From Mycobacterium sp. DL592 (GTDB taxonomy: Bacteria > Actinomycetota > Actinomycetes > Mycobacteriales > Mycobacteriaceae), in NCBI RefSeq assembly GCF_011694515.1, contig NZ_CP050192.1:1189063-1253062 (forward strand): DNA of 64,000 nt, written 5' to 3'. Under the pieces are notes generated by a model, which worked only from the letters and a program-made list of their open reading frames with translations, made no database searches and was not told the origin of the DNA. A program made the position numbers and the translations under genes. Positions 9,922 to 19,209 of this stretch are shown piece by piece (position 1 is the stretch's first letter; each line of letters starts with the position of its first letter).

Positions 9922-10677
9922 CTACCTTTCGTCGGCCACCGCGGGCAGCAGATGCAGGGTCACCGGCCAGCGCGCCGGGGCCGGCCCGAACGCGATGCGG
10001 GCGTTGCCGACGATCTTCTTGCCCATCAGCCGGTTCCCGCCGCCGCCCACCGCGGCGCCGATGCCGACCGGAAGCATCTTGCCCAGTGCCATCGCGCTGC
10101 GCTTGATGGTGAAGCGCTTGACGAAATAGCGCATCAGACGGGTATTGAGCTGCGACACCAGCGGCAGCGGCAGCATCTCGGCGCCCTCGGCCAGCCACGC
10201 GCCGTTGGTCCGGCCCGGGCCGACCAGCTCGGCGATCGCGCCCTTGCTGTCCTCGCCGACGAGGACGGCCAGCACCAGCGCCTGGCGCCGCTCCCGCTCC
10301 TCGAGCGGGATGCCGTGCACCTCGGCGACGGCCAGCACGAAGACCGCCGTGGCCTCCAGGAACACCAGCGTCTCGCCGGCCACCGCCGACAGGGCTGCCA
10401 GCGTTCCGATCCCCGGGAACGCGGCGGCTGAGCCGACCGCGGCGCCGCTGGCCATCACCCCGGCCAGGTAGCGCTTCTCCAGCTTGGTGACGATCTCGGC
10501 GGGGGTGGCCGCGGGATTGAGTCGGCGAAGCCGCGCGACGTACGCCTTGACCGCAGGCGCCTGCGCCCGGGTACCGCGCTCGAGGATCTGGGACAGCACC
10601 CGAGCTGACATCGCCGGATCGTCGTCGATCGTGGCCGGCAGGTTCTCCGGTGACGTGCCCCGTCGGCGGAGTTTCAT
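9922..10677 (-). CDS. Conserved membrane-associated protein (Rv1249c position)
   Basis: A 251-residue protein I recognise only by position (Rv1249c is annotated as a possible membrane protein). The N-terminal 80 residues are soluble and charged. Next comes a glycine/alanine-rich amphipathic stretch (AGVMASGAAVGSAAAFPGIG) and a hydrophobic segment (ETLVFLEATAVFVLAVAEVHG). A second glycine-rich stretch (PVGIGAAVGGGGN) lies near the C-terminus. Such glycine-zipper segments occur in EcsC-like membrane-associating proteins, but I cannot assign a function. The ATG at 10677 follows GAGGAAGG. It diverges from the Bcr-type pump gene. Confidence 0.7.
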   Translation of the reverse strand: MKLRRRGTSPENLPATIDDDPAMSARVLSQILERGTRAQAPAVKAYVARLRRLNPAATPAEIVTKLEKRYLAGVMASGAAVGSAAAFPGIGTLAALSAVAGETLVFLEATAVFVLAVAEVHGIPLEERERRQALVLAVLVGEDSKGAIAELVGPGRTNGAWLAEGAEMLPLPLVSQLNTRLMRYFVKRFTIKRSAMALGKMLPVGIGAAVGGGGNRLMGKKIVGNARIAFGPAPARWPVTLHLLPAVADER

Positions 10678-10813
10678 GCGGGTGCCTTCCTCGTTGTGGC
10701 GTGACCTCCAGGCTAACGAACGAGGACGCCCGAAACGTGCCCTGCAGTGATCCCCGTCACCACGGGGGTGGATCGGTGCAGGAGGAACAAATACTCAGAA
10801 GGCGGCGCTGTCG

Positions 10814-12067
10814 ATGAGCATGGCAACATCCCGGACAGTGACCACGACGCGCAAGTCGCCCGCCGCCGCATCTCCGGCGGTGCCGAGCCGGACCCGGATG
10901 ATCGTGATCCTGGGTGCGCTGGTGGCACTGGGACCGCTGACCATCGACATGTACCTGCCCGCCTTGCCGCGGATCGCCCAGGAACTCGGGGTGTCGTCGT
11001 CGGTGGCGCAGCTGACGCTGACGGGCACGCTGGCCGGCCTGGCGCTCGGGCAGCTCATCGTCGGCCCGCTGTCGGACTCACTGGGCAGGCGCCGGCCGCT
11101 GATCGCCGGAATCGTCGTGCACATGCTGGCCTCCCTGATGTGCCTGCTGGCCCCGAACATGGCGGTGCTCGGTATCGCCCGCGGGCTGCAGGGCATGGGT
11201 GCGGCCGCGGCGATGGTGGTTGCCGTGGCGGTGGTGGGCGATCTGTTCACCGACTCGGTGGCGGCCACCGTCATGTCCCGGCTGATGCTGGTGCTCGGGG
11301 TGGCCCCCGTGCTGGCCCCGTCTCTCGGTGCCGCGGTGCTCCTGCACGCCAGCTGGCATTGGGTGTTCGCGGCGCTGATCGTGTTGGCCGGGGGACTGCT
11401 CGCGATGGCGGTGCTGGCGCTGCCCGAGACGCTCCCGCCGTCACACCGTCGCCCCCTGGCGCTGCGCTCGATCCTGGCCACCTACGCCGAGCTGTTCCGC
11501 GATCTGCGGTTCGTGATCCTGGTTCTGGTCGGGGCGCTCGGTATGTCCGGTCTGTTCGCCTACATCTCGGCGGCGCCCTTCGTGCTGCTGGGTCGGCACG
11601 GCCTCGATCAGCAGAGCTTCGCGCTGATCTTCGGTGCGGGCGCGATCGCGCTCATCGGCGCCACGCAGTTCAACGTGGTGCTGCTGCGCCGCTTCACCCC
11701 GCAGCGCATCATGGTCACCGCGCTGGTGGCCGCCGCGCTGGCCGGGGGTGTGTTCATCGCCCTGGCGGCCACCCACACCGGCGGCCTGGCCGGGTTCGTG
11801 GTGCCGGTGTGGACCGTGCTGGGCATGCTCGGCTTCGTCATCCCCAACGCCCCTGCCGTGGCGCTGTCCCGCCACCCCGATGCCGCGGGCACCGCCGCCG
11901 CGCTGCTGGGTGCCGCGCAGTTCGGCGTGGGCGCGGTGATCGCGCCGGTGGTCGGTCTGCTGGGCAACGACGAGATCGCGCTGGCGGTGGTGATGACCGC
12001 CGGTGTGTCGATCGCCCTGCTGGCGCTGCTCGTCGCCGGCGGCGGCCCCGCGCGGGCCGAGGCTTAG
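10814..12067 (+). CDS. Bcr/CflA-type drug efflux MFS transporter
   Basis: A 417-residue, 12-segment major facilitator protein. The first membrane helix carries the Bcr/CflA hallmark TIDMYLPALP, and the loop after helix 2 has the MFS motif GPLSDSLGRRRP. The family exports drugs such as bicyclomycin, chloramphenicol or sulfonamides; the actual substrate is unknown. ATG 10814 has only a modest ribosome site (GAAGGCGG). A much better AGGAGG lies near 10781, about 30 bases upstream, with no start codon at the right distance. Its stop overlaps the stop of the convergent next gene by 4 bases. Confidence 0.88.
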   Translation: MSMATSRTVTTTRKSPAAASPAVPSRTRMIVILGALVALGPLTIDMYLPALPRIAQELGVSSSVAQLTLTGTLAGLALGQLIVGPLSDSLGRRRPLIAGIVVHMLASLMCLLAPNMAVLGIARGLQGMGAAAAMVVAVAVVGDLFTDSVAATVMSRLMLVLGVAPVLAPSLGAAVLLHASWHWVFAALIVLAGGLLAMAVLALPETLPPSHRRPLALRSILATYAELFRDLRFVILVLVGALGMSGLFAYISAAPFVLLGRHGLDQQSFALIFGAGAIALIGATQFNVVLLRRFTPQRIMVTALVAAALAGGVFIALAATHTGGLAGFVVPVWTVLGMLGFVIPNAPAVALSRHPDAAGTAAALLGAAQFGVGAVIAPVVGLLGNDEIALAVVMTAGVSIALLALLVAGGGPARAEA

Positions 12068-13167
12068 CCCGCCGAGCTGTTCTCGGCGTAGCGCAGCACG
12101 GCGGCCACCCCGTCGGCCGGGTCCAGCCGCTCGTCGACGCGCACCAGCGCCGCGCCGGTCGCCACCGCCAGCAGCGGCAGTGCCTCGTCGGCGCGCAGGG
12201 TGCGCTCGGGTGCACCGCCGAGGCCCGACAGCGTGTCGGCGTCCGGTGCCACCATCGCCAGATCGGTGTCGGCGACTACGGTGGCGTCGCCGATCTCGCC
12301 GATGATCAAGGTCTCCACGGCGCCGTCGCGCAGTGCGGCCGTCACGTCGGCCAGACCCGCCACGGCCAGCCCGGTACCTTGGCCGGCCGCGAAGCGCTGG
12401 GCGGCGTCGTCGATGGTGGCCAGCCGTCGCTTGAGGAACTCCTGACCGATCTCGTGGTGCACCTCGGCCTGGTCGGTGCCGGCGGCGCGGCCCCCGCCCT
12501 GCAGCTGCACCACCTTGTCAGCGGCCCGCTCGGGCAGGGCCGAGGCCAGCTCGGCGCGCGCGCCGGCCTCACCCTCGATGAACACCAGCTCGGCGTCGGT
12601 GTCGTCGAACAGGTGCGTGACGCGGTCGGCGACGGCGCGGATGTTGTTGCGGACGGCCTCGTCGACCCGCGGCTGTGCGCCGCCGAATTCGTGCTCGGCC
12701 GACTTGGCCTTGTGCACCGGGTGGCCGTCGCCGTGCACGGTCTCGTTGCTCACCCGGCCCGCGCTGTGCACGGTGATGTCGGCACCGATGTGGTCGACGG
12801 AGACCACCAGATAGTTCGTGTGCAGCAGGCCGTGCTCGACGATCGGGACCAGATAGGGCAGTTCCGACACCCGCAGGATCGTGGCGGTCGGCGGCCGGAT
12901 CAGATGCTCGTCGGTGACGATCGCACCGCCCGCGGCGATCACGGCGCGGCCGCTGCGGCCAACCGGCGGGTGTGCACCGCGCACCGCGGCGTCAATGGCC
13001 TCGATCACCGACGTGTCGACGGAGTGCTCCTCGAGATGCTTACGCACATCGCGCAGCCGCGCGTCGAGTTGGGCTGCGGCGTCCCGGGTGTCATGCGAGT
13101 CGTCGAAATAGAGCGATACGAAAGGGCCTTTCGCATCCACGAGCGGGCGAAAGCGTTCCGAAAGCAT
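12064..13167 (-). CDS. Rv2629-like protein, aeRF1/Balon-related (baeRF family)
   Basis: A 367-residue soluble protein beginning [27 protein letters not shown], as in the mycobacterial Rv2629 family. These proteins are remote bacterial relatives of archaeal/eukaryotic release factor aeRF1. Related proteins (Balon, and a mycobacterial member) have been described as ribosome hibernation factors, and Rv2629 belongs to the DosR dormancy regulon in M. tuberculosis. The N-terminal region and the middle/C-terminal domains appear full length. The ATG has GAGGAG upstream. I see no DosR box next to it, so dormancy control is not shown here. Function is inferred from the family, and the exact subfamily is uncertain. 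Confidence 0.72.
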   Translation of the reverse strand: MLSERFRPLVDAKGPFVSLYFDDSHDTRDAAAQLDARLRDVRKHLEEHSVDTSVIEAIDAAVRGAHPPVGRSGRAVIAAGGAIVTDEHLIRPPTATILRVSELPYLVPIVEHGLLHTNYLVVSVDHIGADITVHSAGRVSNETVHGDGHPVHKAKSAEHEFGGAQPRVDEAVRNNIRAVADRVTHLFDDTDAELVFIEGEAGARAELASALPERAADKVVQLQGGGRAAGTDQAEVHHEIGQEFLKRRLATIDDAAQRFAAGQGTGLAVAGLADVTAALRDGAVETLIIGEIGDATVVADTDLAMVAPDADTLSGLGGAPERTLRADEALPLLAVATGAALVRVDERLDPADGVAAVLRYAENSSAG

Positions 13168-13399
13168 GGTGTCTCCTCAGCTGTTTTGGCGGTCCTGTGT
13201 CGGTTCTCCACGGGGACCAGATCCCCCGACAGCTGTCCTTCTCCAACCTACGCGCGAGTACCGCCGTGGCGTAGCCACAGCGGCGGTCGATAGTCTCGAT
13301 CGGGCATCGCAGTTGGTTTTCTGGCGAAGAGACCCTGCAACGACGATGACGTCAGCCAATGGCTCGATCCGTCGCGCGCAGCCGAAACGAGGTGTGGAG

Positions 13400-15367
13400 A
13401 TGACCAGGAGCATGGCCGGCCGCCAGCCGGACGTGGACTTGGCCGACCCGCCCGGTGCACCGGTCAATCCGTGGAACGCGCTGTGGGCCATGATGGTCGG
13501 CTTCTTCATGATCCTGGTCGACTCGACGATCGTGGCGGTCGCGAACCCCAGCATCATGGACGCGCTGGAGATCACCGACTACGACACCGTCATCTGGGTG
13601 ACCAGCTCCTACCTGCTGGCCTACGCGGTGCCGCTGCTGCTGGCCGGACGACTCGGTGACCGCTACGGACCGAAGAACCTCTATCTGGTCGGTCTGGCCC
13701 TGTTCACGGTGTCGTCGCTGTGGTGCGGCCTGTCCGGGTCGATCGACACGCTGATCACCGCACGCGCGGTTCAAGGTCTGGGTGCGGCGTTGTTGACGCC
13801 GCAGACGTTGTCGACCATCACCCGCATCTTCCCGGCGCAGCGCCGCGGCGTGGCGATGAGCGTCTGGGGTGCCACCGCAGGGGTGGCCACCCTGGTCGGC
13901 CCGCTGGCCGGCGGGGTGATCGTCGACCACCTCGGCTGGGAGTGGATCTTCTTCGTCAACGTGCCGGTCGGCCTGATCGGACTGGCCCTGGCGGTGTGGC
14001 TGGTGCCCACGTTGCCGACCAACAAACAGCACTTCGACCTGCTCGGGGTGGCACTGTCCGGGCTCGGGATGTTCCTGGTGGTGTTCGGCCTTCAGGAGGG
14101 CCAGAGCCACCACTGGGCGGCCTGGATCTGGGCGGTCATCGTGGCGGGAATCGGCTTCTTCGCCGCGTTCGTCTACTGGCAGTCGATCAACCGCAACGAT
14201 CCGCTGATACCGCTGGAGATCTTCGCCGACCGCGACTTCAGCCTGTCGAACCTCGGTGTGGCCGTTATCGGTTTCGTGGTCACCGCGATGGTGCTGCCGG
14301 TGATGTTCTACGCCCAGGTGGTGTGCGGGCTGACGCCCACCCGCTCGGCGCTGCTGGTCGCGCCGATGGCGGTGACCAGCGGTGTGCTGGCGCCCCTTGT
14401 CGGCCGCATCGTGGACAACACCCATCCGCGTCCGATCATCGGGTTCGGGTTCTCGGTGGTGGCGATCGCGTTGACCTGGCTGTCGATCGAGATGACGCCG
14501 TCGACCCCGATCTGGCGGCTGGTGTTGCCGCTGGCCGCGATGGGGGTGGGTATGGCGTTCATCTGGGCGCCGCTGGCCACCACCGCGACCCGTAACCTGC
14601 CGCCGCGGCTGGCCGGCGCGGGCTCCGGGGTCTACAACGCGACGAGGCAGGTCGGCTCGGTGCTGGGCAGCGCGGGGATGGCCGCACTGATGGCGGCCCG
14701 GATCAACGACGAGTTGCCTGCGGCTCCCGCCGGTGCCCCGCCGGGCGAGCTGGCGGTGCTCAAGCTGCCGTCGTTCCTGCACGAGCCGTTCGCGGCGGCG
14801 CTGTCGCAGTCGACTCTGCTGCCGGCGTTCGTGGCGCTGTTCGGGATCATCGCGGCCCTGTTCATGCTCGGTGGGGCGCCCCGGCGGATCGCCGGCCCGA
14901 GCCGCTCGGGTGCCGACGAGGTGACCGACCGGATCCCGGCCTACTACGACGATGACGACTACATCGAGTACGAGGTCGACCGGGAACCGATCTTCACCGA
15001 CGTGCCCGAGGTGGTCGACGACGAGACCGAGCAGATCGTGTGGCGACGTCCGGTCGAGCCGCTGCACGTGCCGGTCGTCGAGCCGATCGGCTTCGCCCAC
15101 AATGGCTTTCATGTTGACGAGGACCACTTCGCGCCGCTGGACAGCGTGCGCCCGACCTTCGCCGAGGTGTTCGCCGACGATGACGAGCCGGCGACGATCG
15201 CCGAGGACTTCCCGCTGTGGACGGTGCCGGAGGCCGCTGCGAACTCAGAACCGGAGCCGCTGTCGCGGCATCGCCTCAGGGACGCCGGTGAAGCGCCCCG
15301 CGCACGGCATTTCCGCGAAGACTCCGGCGACGCCGAGTCCTACGGGCGCCACTCCCTGCGCGACTGA
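13400..15367 (+). CDS. EmrB/QacA-type 14-segment MFS pump with long acidic C-terminal tail (Rv1250 type)
   Basis: A 655-residue proton-driven drug/metabolite exporter of the DHA2 (EmrB/QacA) group. It has motif [12 protein letters not shown] after helix 2, the antiporter motif region [17 protein letters not shown] in helix 5, and 14 predicted hydrophobic helices ending near residue 500. After the last helix about 145 residues are hydrophilic and strongly acidic ([13 protein letters not shown] and [12 protein letters not shown]), ending in two RHxLRD copies. Rv1250 as I recall it has 579 residues, so the tail is unusually long. ATG 13400 is chosen for its purine-rich GAGGTGTGGAG; the frame is open further upstream. 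The preceding 232 bases hold a possible -10 TAGTCT at 13291. Confidence 0.9.
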   Translation: MTRSMAGRQPDVDLADPPGAPVNPWNALWAMMVGFFMILVDSTIVAVANPSIMDALEITDYDTVIWVTSSYLLAYAVPLLLAGRLGDRYGPKNLYLVGLALFTVSSLWCGLSGSIDTLITARAVQGLGAALLTPQTLSTITRIFPAQRRGVAMSVWGATAGVATLVGPLAGGVIVDHLGWEWIFFVNVPVGLIGLALAVWLVPTLPTNKQHFDLLGVALSGLGMFLVVFGLQEGQSHHWAAWIWAVIVAGIGFFAAFVYWQSINRNDPLIPLEIFADRDFSLSNLGVAVIGFVVTAMVLPVMFYAQVVCGLTPTRSALLVAPMAVTSGVLAPLVGRIVDNTHPRPIIGFGFSVVAIALTWLSIEMTPSTPIWRLVLPLAAMGVGMAFIWAPLATTATRNLPPRLAGAGSGVYNATRQVGSVLGSAGMAALMAARINDELPAAPAGAPPGELAVLKLPSFLHEPFAAALSQSTLLPAFVALFGIIAALFMLGGAPRRIAGPSRSGADEVTDRIPAYYDDDDYIEYEVDREPIFTDVPEVVDDETEQIVWRRPVEPLHVPVVEPIGFAHNGFHVDEDHFAPLDSVRPTFAEVFADDDEPATIAEDFPLWTVPEAAANSEPEPLSRHRLRDAGEAPRARHFREDSGDAESYGRHSLRD

Positions 15368-15408
15368 CGCGTCTGTCAATTTCCCGGTTGCGTGCGCCTG
15401 CGTGCCGC

Positions 15409-15414
15409 TAGCCT
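15409..15414 (+). promoter_or_regulatory. Candidate -10 hexamer for the lipoprotein gene at 15464
   Basis: TAGCCT fits TANNNT and would start transcription near 15421, about 43 bases before the ATG. GTTGCG lies at 16-bp spacing as a weak -35. Confidence 0.4.
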
Positions 15415-15463
15415 GACTGCTGGTCGCACGGGTGCACGCCCGAGGATCGAAAAGAGCGCCAGC

Positions 15464-16699
15464 ATGAACCACTTTGACAATCTCCGAGTCGGTGTCGCGG
15501 TGCTCGCGACGGCCGGTATGGCCGGCTGCGCGTCGGGCGGCCGCCCCACCGCCGAGACGTCACCGGGCACGCCGTCGACGGTCGCCGCCCCGACCCCCAC
15601 GGCCGCCACGGCGACCGGCCCCGGCGCCGACGGTTCGCTCACGGACGTGCCGTGGCCGCAGGTCGGGCCGGGCTGGACGCTGGCGCAGTGGAGTCCGGAG
15701 CAGAATGCCGGTGCGACATTGTATTTGGTGGATCCGGCGGCAGACCGCTACGCGATCACCACCTTGGAACGGGGCACCGACGTCGAGCTTGTCGACTGGT
15801 CCGGCGACGGCAGTCACGCGCTCTTCGCCCCGGCGGCGGTCACGCCGTCGTCGGCGATCTCGGTGGACCTGCGCACCGGTGCGCAGAGCGCCGTCGCGCT
15901 GTCCGGTTACCCGCGCTACACCCGTCCGGACGGTTTGGCGCTGCTGGTGTCGACGGAGTTCAACGGCAAGAAGCCGGGCACCCTGAAAAGGATTGACCTG
16001 CAGGGCAATCCGCAGCTGGCGTACCCGACCGAGGATCTCGGTGGGGCGGGGCCGTTCAGTGGCGAATACGCGGCGTCGCCCGACGGCACGCAACTCGTCC
16101 TTGGCACGGCGAACCTCGGAAACGAGCTCGTGCCCAGGACCGACAACAGCCTCGTCGTGCTGGGTAACGACGGCACGGTGATCCGGCGGCTGGCGGCCCC
16201 GATGCCCGAAGCCGTGTGCAAGCCGGTGAAATGGTGGACGCCGCAGACACTTCTGGCCCAGTGCGTCGCTGAGAAGGGTTCGGCCAACCAGTTGTGGGAG
16301 GTGCCCCTGGACGGCGGTGCACCAACCGCGCTCACCGCGGTCAACTCCGGGCAGGGCGACGACCCGGCCTTCAAGGGCGATCTCGGCGACGTGGACGCCT
16401 GGAAGCTGCCGAGCGGTGTGTTCCTGCAGTCGCTGGGCGCGGGCTGCGATCGCTTCCTCTCCCGGCTGACCTCCGACGGACACACCACCCGCGTGCAGGT
16501 TCCCGACGTGGCCGCCGGCGCGGTCGTGACCGGCGCGACCAACGGCCGCCTGGTCCTGCGCGATCAGAAGAACTGCCGCGGAACCACGTCGCTGGTGAGC
16601 TTCGACCCGGCGACGAACACGTCGACCGTTCTGCTCGGCCCACCGGTCAACGGGGGATCGGTCAGCCAGTCGATGCTCTACCGGAGTGCGGATTCCTGA
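15464..16699 (+). CDS. Exported lipoprotein, probable beta-propeller
   Basis: A 411-residue lipoprotein of unknown function. The signal peptide ends in the lipobox MAGC (Cys22). It is followed by about 45 residues of Thr/Pro/Ala linker, usual for cell-envelope tethering. The rest is a series of repeated beta-strand units (for example DPAADRYAITTLERGTDVELV and SPDGTQLVLGTANLG) that look like TolB/WD-type propeller blades. An internal cysteine pair near residues 255-270 (AVCKPVKWW and LLAQCVAEKG) may form a disulfide, and a second cysteine pair lies near the C-terminus. It is close to the next SDR gene (91 bases) but has no clear functional link. Confidence 0.75.
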   Translation: MNHFDNLRVGVAVLATAGMAGCASGGRPTAETSPGTPSTVAAPTPTAATATGPGADGSLTDVPWPQVGPGWTLAQWSPEQNAGATLYLVDPAADRYAITTLERGTDVELVDWSGDGSHALFAPAAVTPSSAISVDLRTGAQSAVALSGYPRYTRPDGLALLVSTEFNGKKPGTLKRIDLQGNPQLAYPTEDLGGAGPFSGEYAASPDGTQLVLGTANLGNELVPRTDNSLVVLGNDGTVIRRLAAPMPEAVCKPVKWWTPQTLLAQCVAEKGSANQLWEVPLDGGAPTALTAVNSGQGDDPAFKGDLGDVDAWKLPSGVFLQSLGAGCDRFLSRLTSDGHTTRVQVPDVAAGAVVTGATNGRLVLRDQKNCRGTTSLVSFDPATNTSTVLLGPPVNGGSVSQSMLYRSADS

Positions 16700-16790
16700 G
16701 CATGTGCGGGCCGGCACCCGCGTGCTCGTTCTTCCCGGGCAAGGATTATGCTCGCCAGAAAAGAGAACAACGTTTCCAGCGAGGAGAACG

Positions 16791-17621
16791 ATGGGCCAGA
16801 AACGCGCGTTGACCGACCGTACTCTGGTGGTATCGGGCGGCAGCCGCGGTATTGGCTTGGCGATCGCGCAGGGCGCGGCCCGCCACGGCGCCAACGTCGT
16901 GCTGCTCGCCAAGACGGCCGAGCCGCACCCAAAGCTGCCCGGGACGGTGTACACCGCCGCAGCCGAGATCGAGGCTGCCGGCGGGAAAGCCGTTGCAGTC
17001 GTGGGCGATGTGCGCAGCGAGGACGATGTCACGCGTGCTGTCGAGGCGGCGGTCGAGCACTTCGGAGGGGTTGACATCTGCATCAACAACGCCAGCGCCA
17101 TCGCCACCGACCCCTCAGAGTCGCTGTCAGCCAAGAAGTTCGACCTGATGCAGCAGATCAACATCCGCGGCACGTTCCTGCTGACCAAGGCCTGCCTGCC
17201 GCACCTGCGCAGATCGCCGAACGCACATGTGGTCACCATCGCGCCGCCGCTGAACCTCAACCCGCACTGGCTTGGCGCCCACCCGGCCTACACGCTGTCG
17301 AAGTACGGCATGACGCTGCTGTCGATGGGCTGGGCCGCCGAATATGCCGGCACCGGAATCGGATTCAGCTGCCTGTGGCCGGAGACCTACATCGCCACCT
17401 CGGCGGTGGCCAACTCGCCCGACTTCGAGAAGGCGATGGCGTCGTCGCGCAGCCCGCAGATCATGGCCGACGCCGCCGTCGAGATCCTGACCTCGCCGGG
17501 TGCGGAGGTCAACGGCGCCTGCCTGATCGACTCCGATGTGCTGCGCGCTGCGGGTATCGAGGATCTGTCGGCCTATGGCGGCGGGGACAACCCGATCGTC
17601 GATATCTTCGTCGACCGCTAA
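16791..17621 (+). CDS. SDR family oxidoreductase, HSDL2-like
   Basis: A 276-residue SDR of the HSDL2-like branch, in which the NADP-binding motif is SGGSRGIGLAIA and the loop VLLAKTAEPHPKLPGT follows strand 2. The NNAS motif and the pair YTLSK supply the catalytic Tyr and Lys. The serine position reads IAPPL rather than the usual ISS, a feature of this branch. ATG 16791 has an ideal GAGGAG 5 bases upstream; longer in-frame starts are unlikely. HSDL2 homologues are linked to fatty-acid metabolism, but the substrate is not shown. Its stop lies 2 bases from the stop of the convergent next gene. Confidence 0.87.
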   Translation: MGQKRALTDRTLVVSGGSRGIGLAIAQGAARHGANVVLLAKTAEPHPKLPGTVYTAAAEIEAAGGKAVAVVGDVRSEDDVTRAVEAAVEHFGGVDICINNASAIATDPSESLSAKKFDLMQQINIRGTFLLTKACLPHLRRSPNAHVVTIAPPLNLNPHWLGAHPAYTLSKYGMTLLSMGWAAEYAGTGIGFSCLWPETYIATSAVANSPDFEKAMASSRSPQIMADAAVEILTSPGAEVNGACLIDSDVLRAAGIEDLSAYGGGDNPIVDIFVDR

Positions 17622-17623
17622 GT

Positions 17624-18187
17624 TCAGCTGACCGGCAGCAGGTCGGGGTAGTCGGTGCGCACCGGCCGGCCGTGACTGAAGAACGTCTCGAACGGGGCCA
17701 CGACGGTGGCGCCGGCGCCGGCTGCGGATAAGGCCTGTGCCTTGAACATTCTTGCCGCCGAGCTCAATTCGTGGCGAACCGCCGCCCCGCGGCTGCCCAG
17801 GGCGGGAACCCAGGGTGCACCCCAAAGGGTGACCTCGCTGCGCGACGACCGTAGCGCGGCCCCCACCGCCTCGCGGACACCGTCGTCGGCATCGCACAGC
17901 GGCCCCGACACGGCGAGCGCTCGACTTGGCGGCCTGTCGCCGCACAGCGACTCCGCTGCCGCGGTCCGCACGCCCAGAATCCGCAGCGGAGCCGCGTCCA
18001 CACCGTCGGGCACCGCGACGGTGACCTCCCAGCCCGCCATCACCCGGTCGAACAGCCAGCCGCCTGCGCCTGTCACGACATCGGCGACATCGGTGCCTAG
18101 GACATCGAGTTCGTAGCGGGCGCATCGGGGTGCCCGCTGGCCGCGGGTCGCGACGCCCTCGTCGATGCCGAACACGTCAGCTCTCAT
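17624..18187 (-). CDS. Conserved hypothetical protein
   Basis: A 187-residue soluble protein I do not recognise. It is rich in Ala, Val and Arg, has three scattered cysteines (ARY-flanked PRCAR, ESLCGD and GPLCDAD), and lacks a signal peptide or membrane helix. ATG 18187 has GGAGGG immediately upstream. It is the last gene of the minus-strand catabolic block but has its own promoter element, a near-copy of the one driving the ADH operon (18210-18249). It is therefore probably induced together with that operon and may serve the same pathway. A short leader frame (18212 to 18177) overlaps its start. Confidence 0.6.
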   Translation of the reverse strand: MRADVFGIDEGVATRGQRAPRCARYELDVLGTDVADVVTGAGGWLFDRVMAGWEVTVAVPDGVDAAPLRILGVRTAAAESLCGDRPPSRALAVSGPLCDADDGVREAVGAALRSSRSEVTLWGAPWVPALGSRGAAVRHELSSAARMFKAQALSAAGAGATVVAPFETFFSHGRPVRTDYPDLLPVS

Positions 18188-18212
18188 GGACCCTCCATCG
18201 ATCGGCGCACAC
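18177..18212 (-). CDS. Possible 11-residue leaderless leader peptide
   Basis: GTG at 18212 sits where transcription should start from the promoter element at 18210-18249. It opens a frame of 11 codons (start M-C-A-D-R-W, end V-H-E-S, then TGA). The frame overlaps the ATG of the downstream gene in another register, so its translation could affect that gene. This is inferred from position only. Confidence 0.25.
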   Translation of the reverse strand: MCADRWRVHES

Positions 18213-18249
18213 GCCAACAGCGTGACACTTCAGCGCCATTCTGTAAAGG
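18210..18249 (-). promoter_or_regulatory. Shared 40-bp promoter/operator element, copy A
   Basis: On the minus strand it reads CCTTTACA, 12 variable bases, then AGTGTCACGCTGTTGGCGTG. Copy B at 21625-21664 has the same spacing and differs at one base in the 20-base block (C for T in CTGYTGG). TTTACA and CACGCT are 17 bases apart as -35 and -10. The inverted repeat CACGC-N5-GCGTG covers the -10 to +3 region and could bind a regulator. It drives the hypothetical gene at 17624. Confidence 0.6.
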
Positions 18250-19209
18250 TCAGGATAGCGCAAAGAAGCGCCGCAGGGCCGCGGCTTGCATGTCGAAGAG
18301 CTCCTCGGTGACCGACCATTGCGGGCACAGGGAGTCGAATCCGTGGCAGGTCGCGCCGAAGAGGTGCACATCGGTGCGGACGCCGGCGCGCATCAGCTCG
18401 CGGGCGTAGTCCAGTGCTTCGTCGCGCAGCGGGTCGAGCTCGGAGCAGGTGATGAATGTGCTTGGTGCGCCGCTCAATCGGGGGTTACGCGCCGGCACTG
18501 CTGCGCCGGTCGGTGGGTGGTCGCCGAGGTAGTGCCGCCACATCAGTGTGGCGGCGGGTCCGTCGAAGCCGGGGGTGGTGCAGAACTCCGCCTTGGCGGG
18601 GGTGGGCCGGTCGTCGAGCACCGGCTGATGCAACACGGCGCCGACGATCGGTACGACGTGCTCGGCGGCGCGCTGCGCCAGCCCCGCGGCCAGTGCCCCG
18701 CCTGCGCTGCTTCCCGCGACGGCCAGCCGGTCGCGGTCCAGGCCCAGCCCGGCCGCCTGGGTCCATGCCCAGTGCAGGACCGCCATGGCATCGTCGAGGG
18801 CGGCCGGAAACGGGTGCTCGGGGGCCAGGCGGTAGTCCACCGACAGCACCGTGCAGCCGCTGCGGCGGGCGAGCTCGACGCACTGGCGGTGGTCGGTGTC
18901 GAGGTTGCCGAGGACGAACGCGCCCGAGTGGCAATAGATCACCGCCGGGGACGGTGCCGGCGCGCCGCGGTAGATGCGCACGGTGACCGGCGGCGCGCCC
19001 TCGCGCTCAACGGTGGCCTCGGCGATCTGCACACCGACGGTGCCGACGGCTGCGACCGACTCACGTCGGCGCTGGTTCAGTGAATCCCGCACGGCGGCAA
19101 GGGTGTCCAACGACAAGTCGGTGCGGGCGGCGGCGAACGGGTGCAGTGCGGGATCGAGCCTGCGGACGATCTCGGGGTCGGCGTGTGAGGTCAGCCGATC
19201 TGCAGGCAC
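18250..19209 (-). CDS. Alpha/beta hydrolase, HSL/acetyl-esterase type
   Basis: A 319-residue esterase of the hormone-sensitive-lipase group. The oxyanion-hole motif reads YCHSGAF instead of HGGGF. The nucleophile elbow is GSSAGG, the acid lies in ELDPLRDE and the histidine in CHGFD, so the triad is complete. GTG 19209 is preferred; it overlaps the upstream SDR gene by 19 bases, in line with the tight overlaps in this operon. It likely hydrolyses an ester or lactone intermediate, but the substrate is unknown. Confidence 0.85.
   Translation of the reverse strand: MPADRLTSHADPEIVRRLDPALHPFAAARTDLSLDTLAAVRDSLNQRRRESVAAVGTVGVQIAEATVEREGAPPVTVRIYRGAPAPSPAVIYCHSGAFVLGNLDTDHRQCVELARRSGCTVLSVDYRLAPEHPFPAALDDAMAVLHWAWTQAAGLGLDRDRLAVAGSSAGGALAAGLAQRAAEHVVPIVGAVLHQPVLDDRPTPAKAEFCTTPGFDGPAATLMWRHYLGDHPPTGAAVPARNPRLSGAPSTFITCSELDPLRDEALDYARELMRAGVRTDVHLFGATCHGFDSLCPQWSVTEELFDMQAAALRRFFALS

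Noticed and set aside
10776..10790. AGGAGGAAC as ribosome site for a short leader gene before the Bcr-type pump
   Set aside because: No ATG, GTG or TTG occurs at a suitable distance downstream.
10747..13293. An 848-codon open frame across the Bcr-type pump and the Rv2629-like gene
   Set aside because: It is Arg/Gly-rich, matches no family and runs across two well-supported genes; it is a GC-rich shadow.
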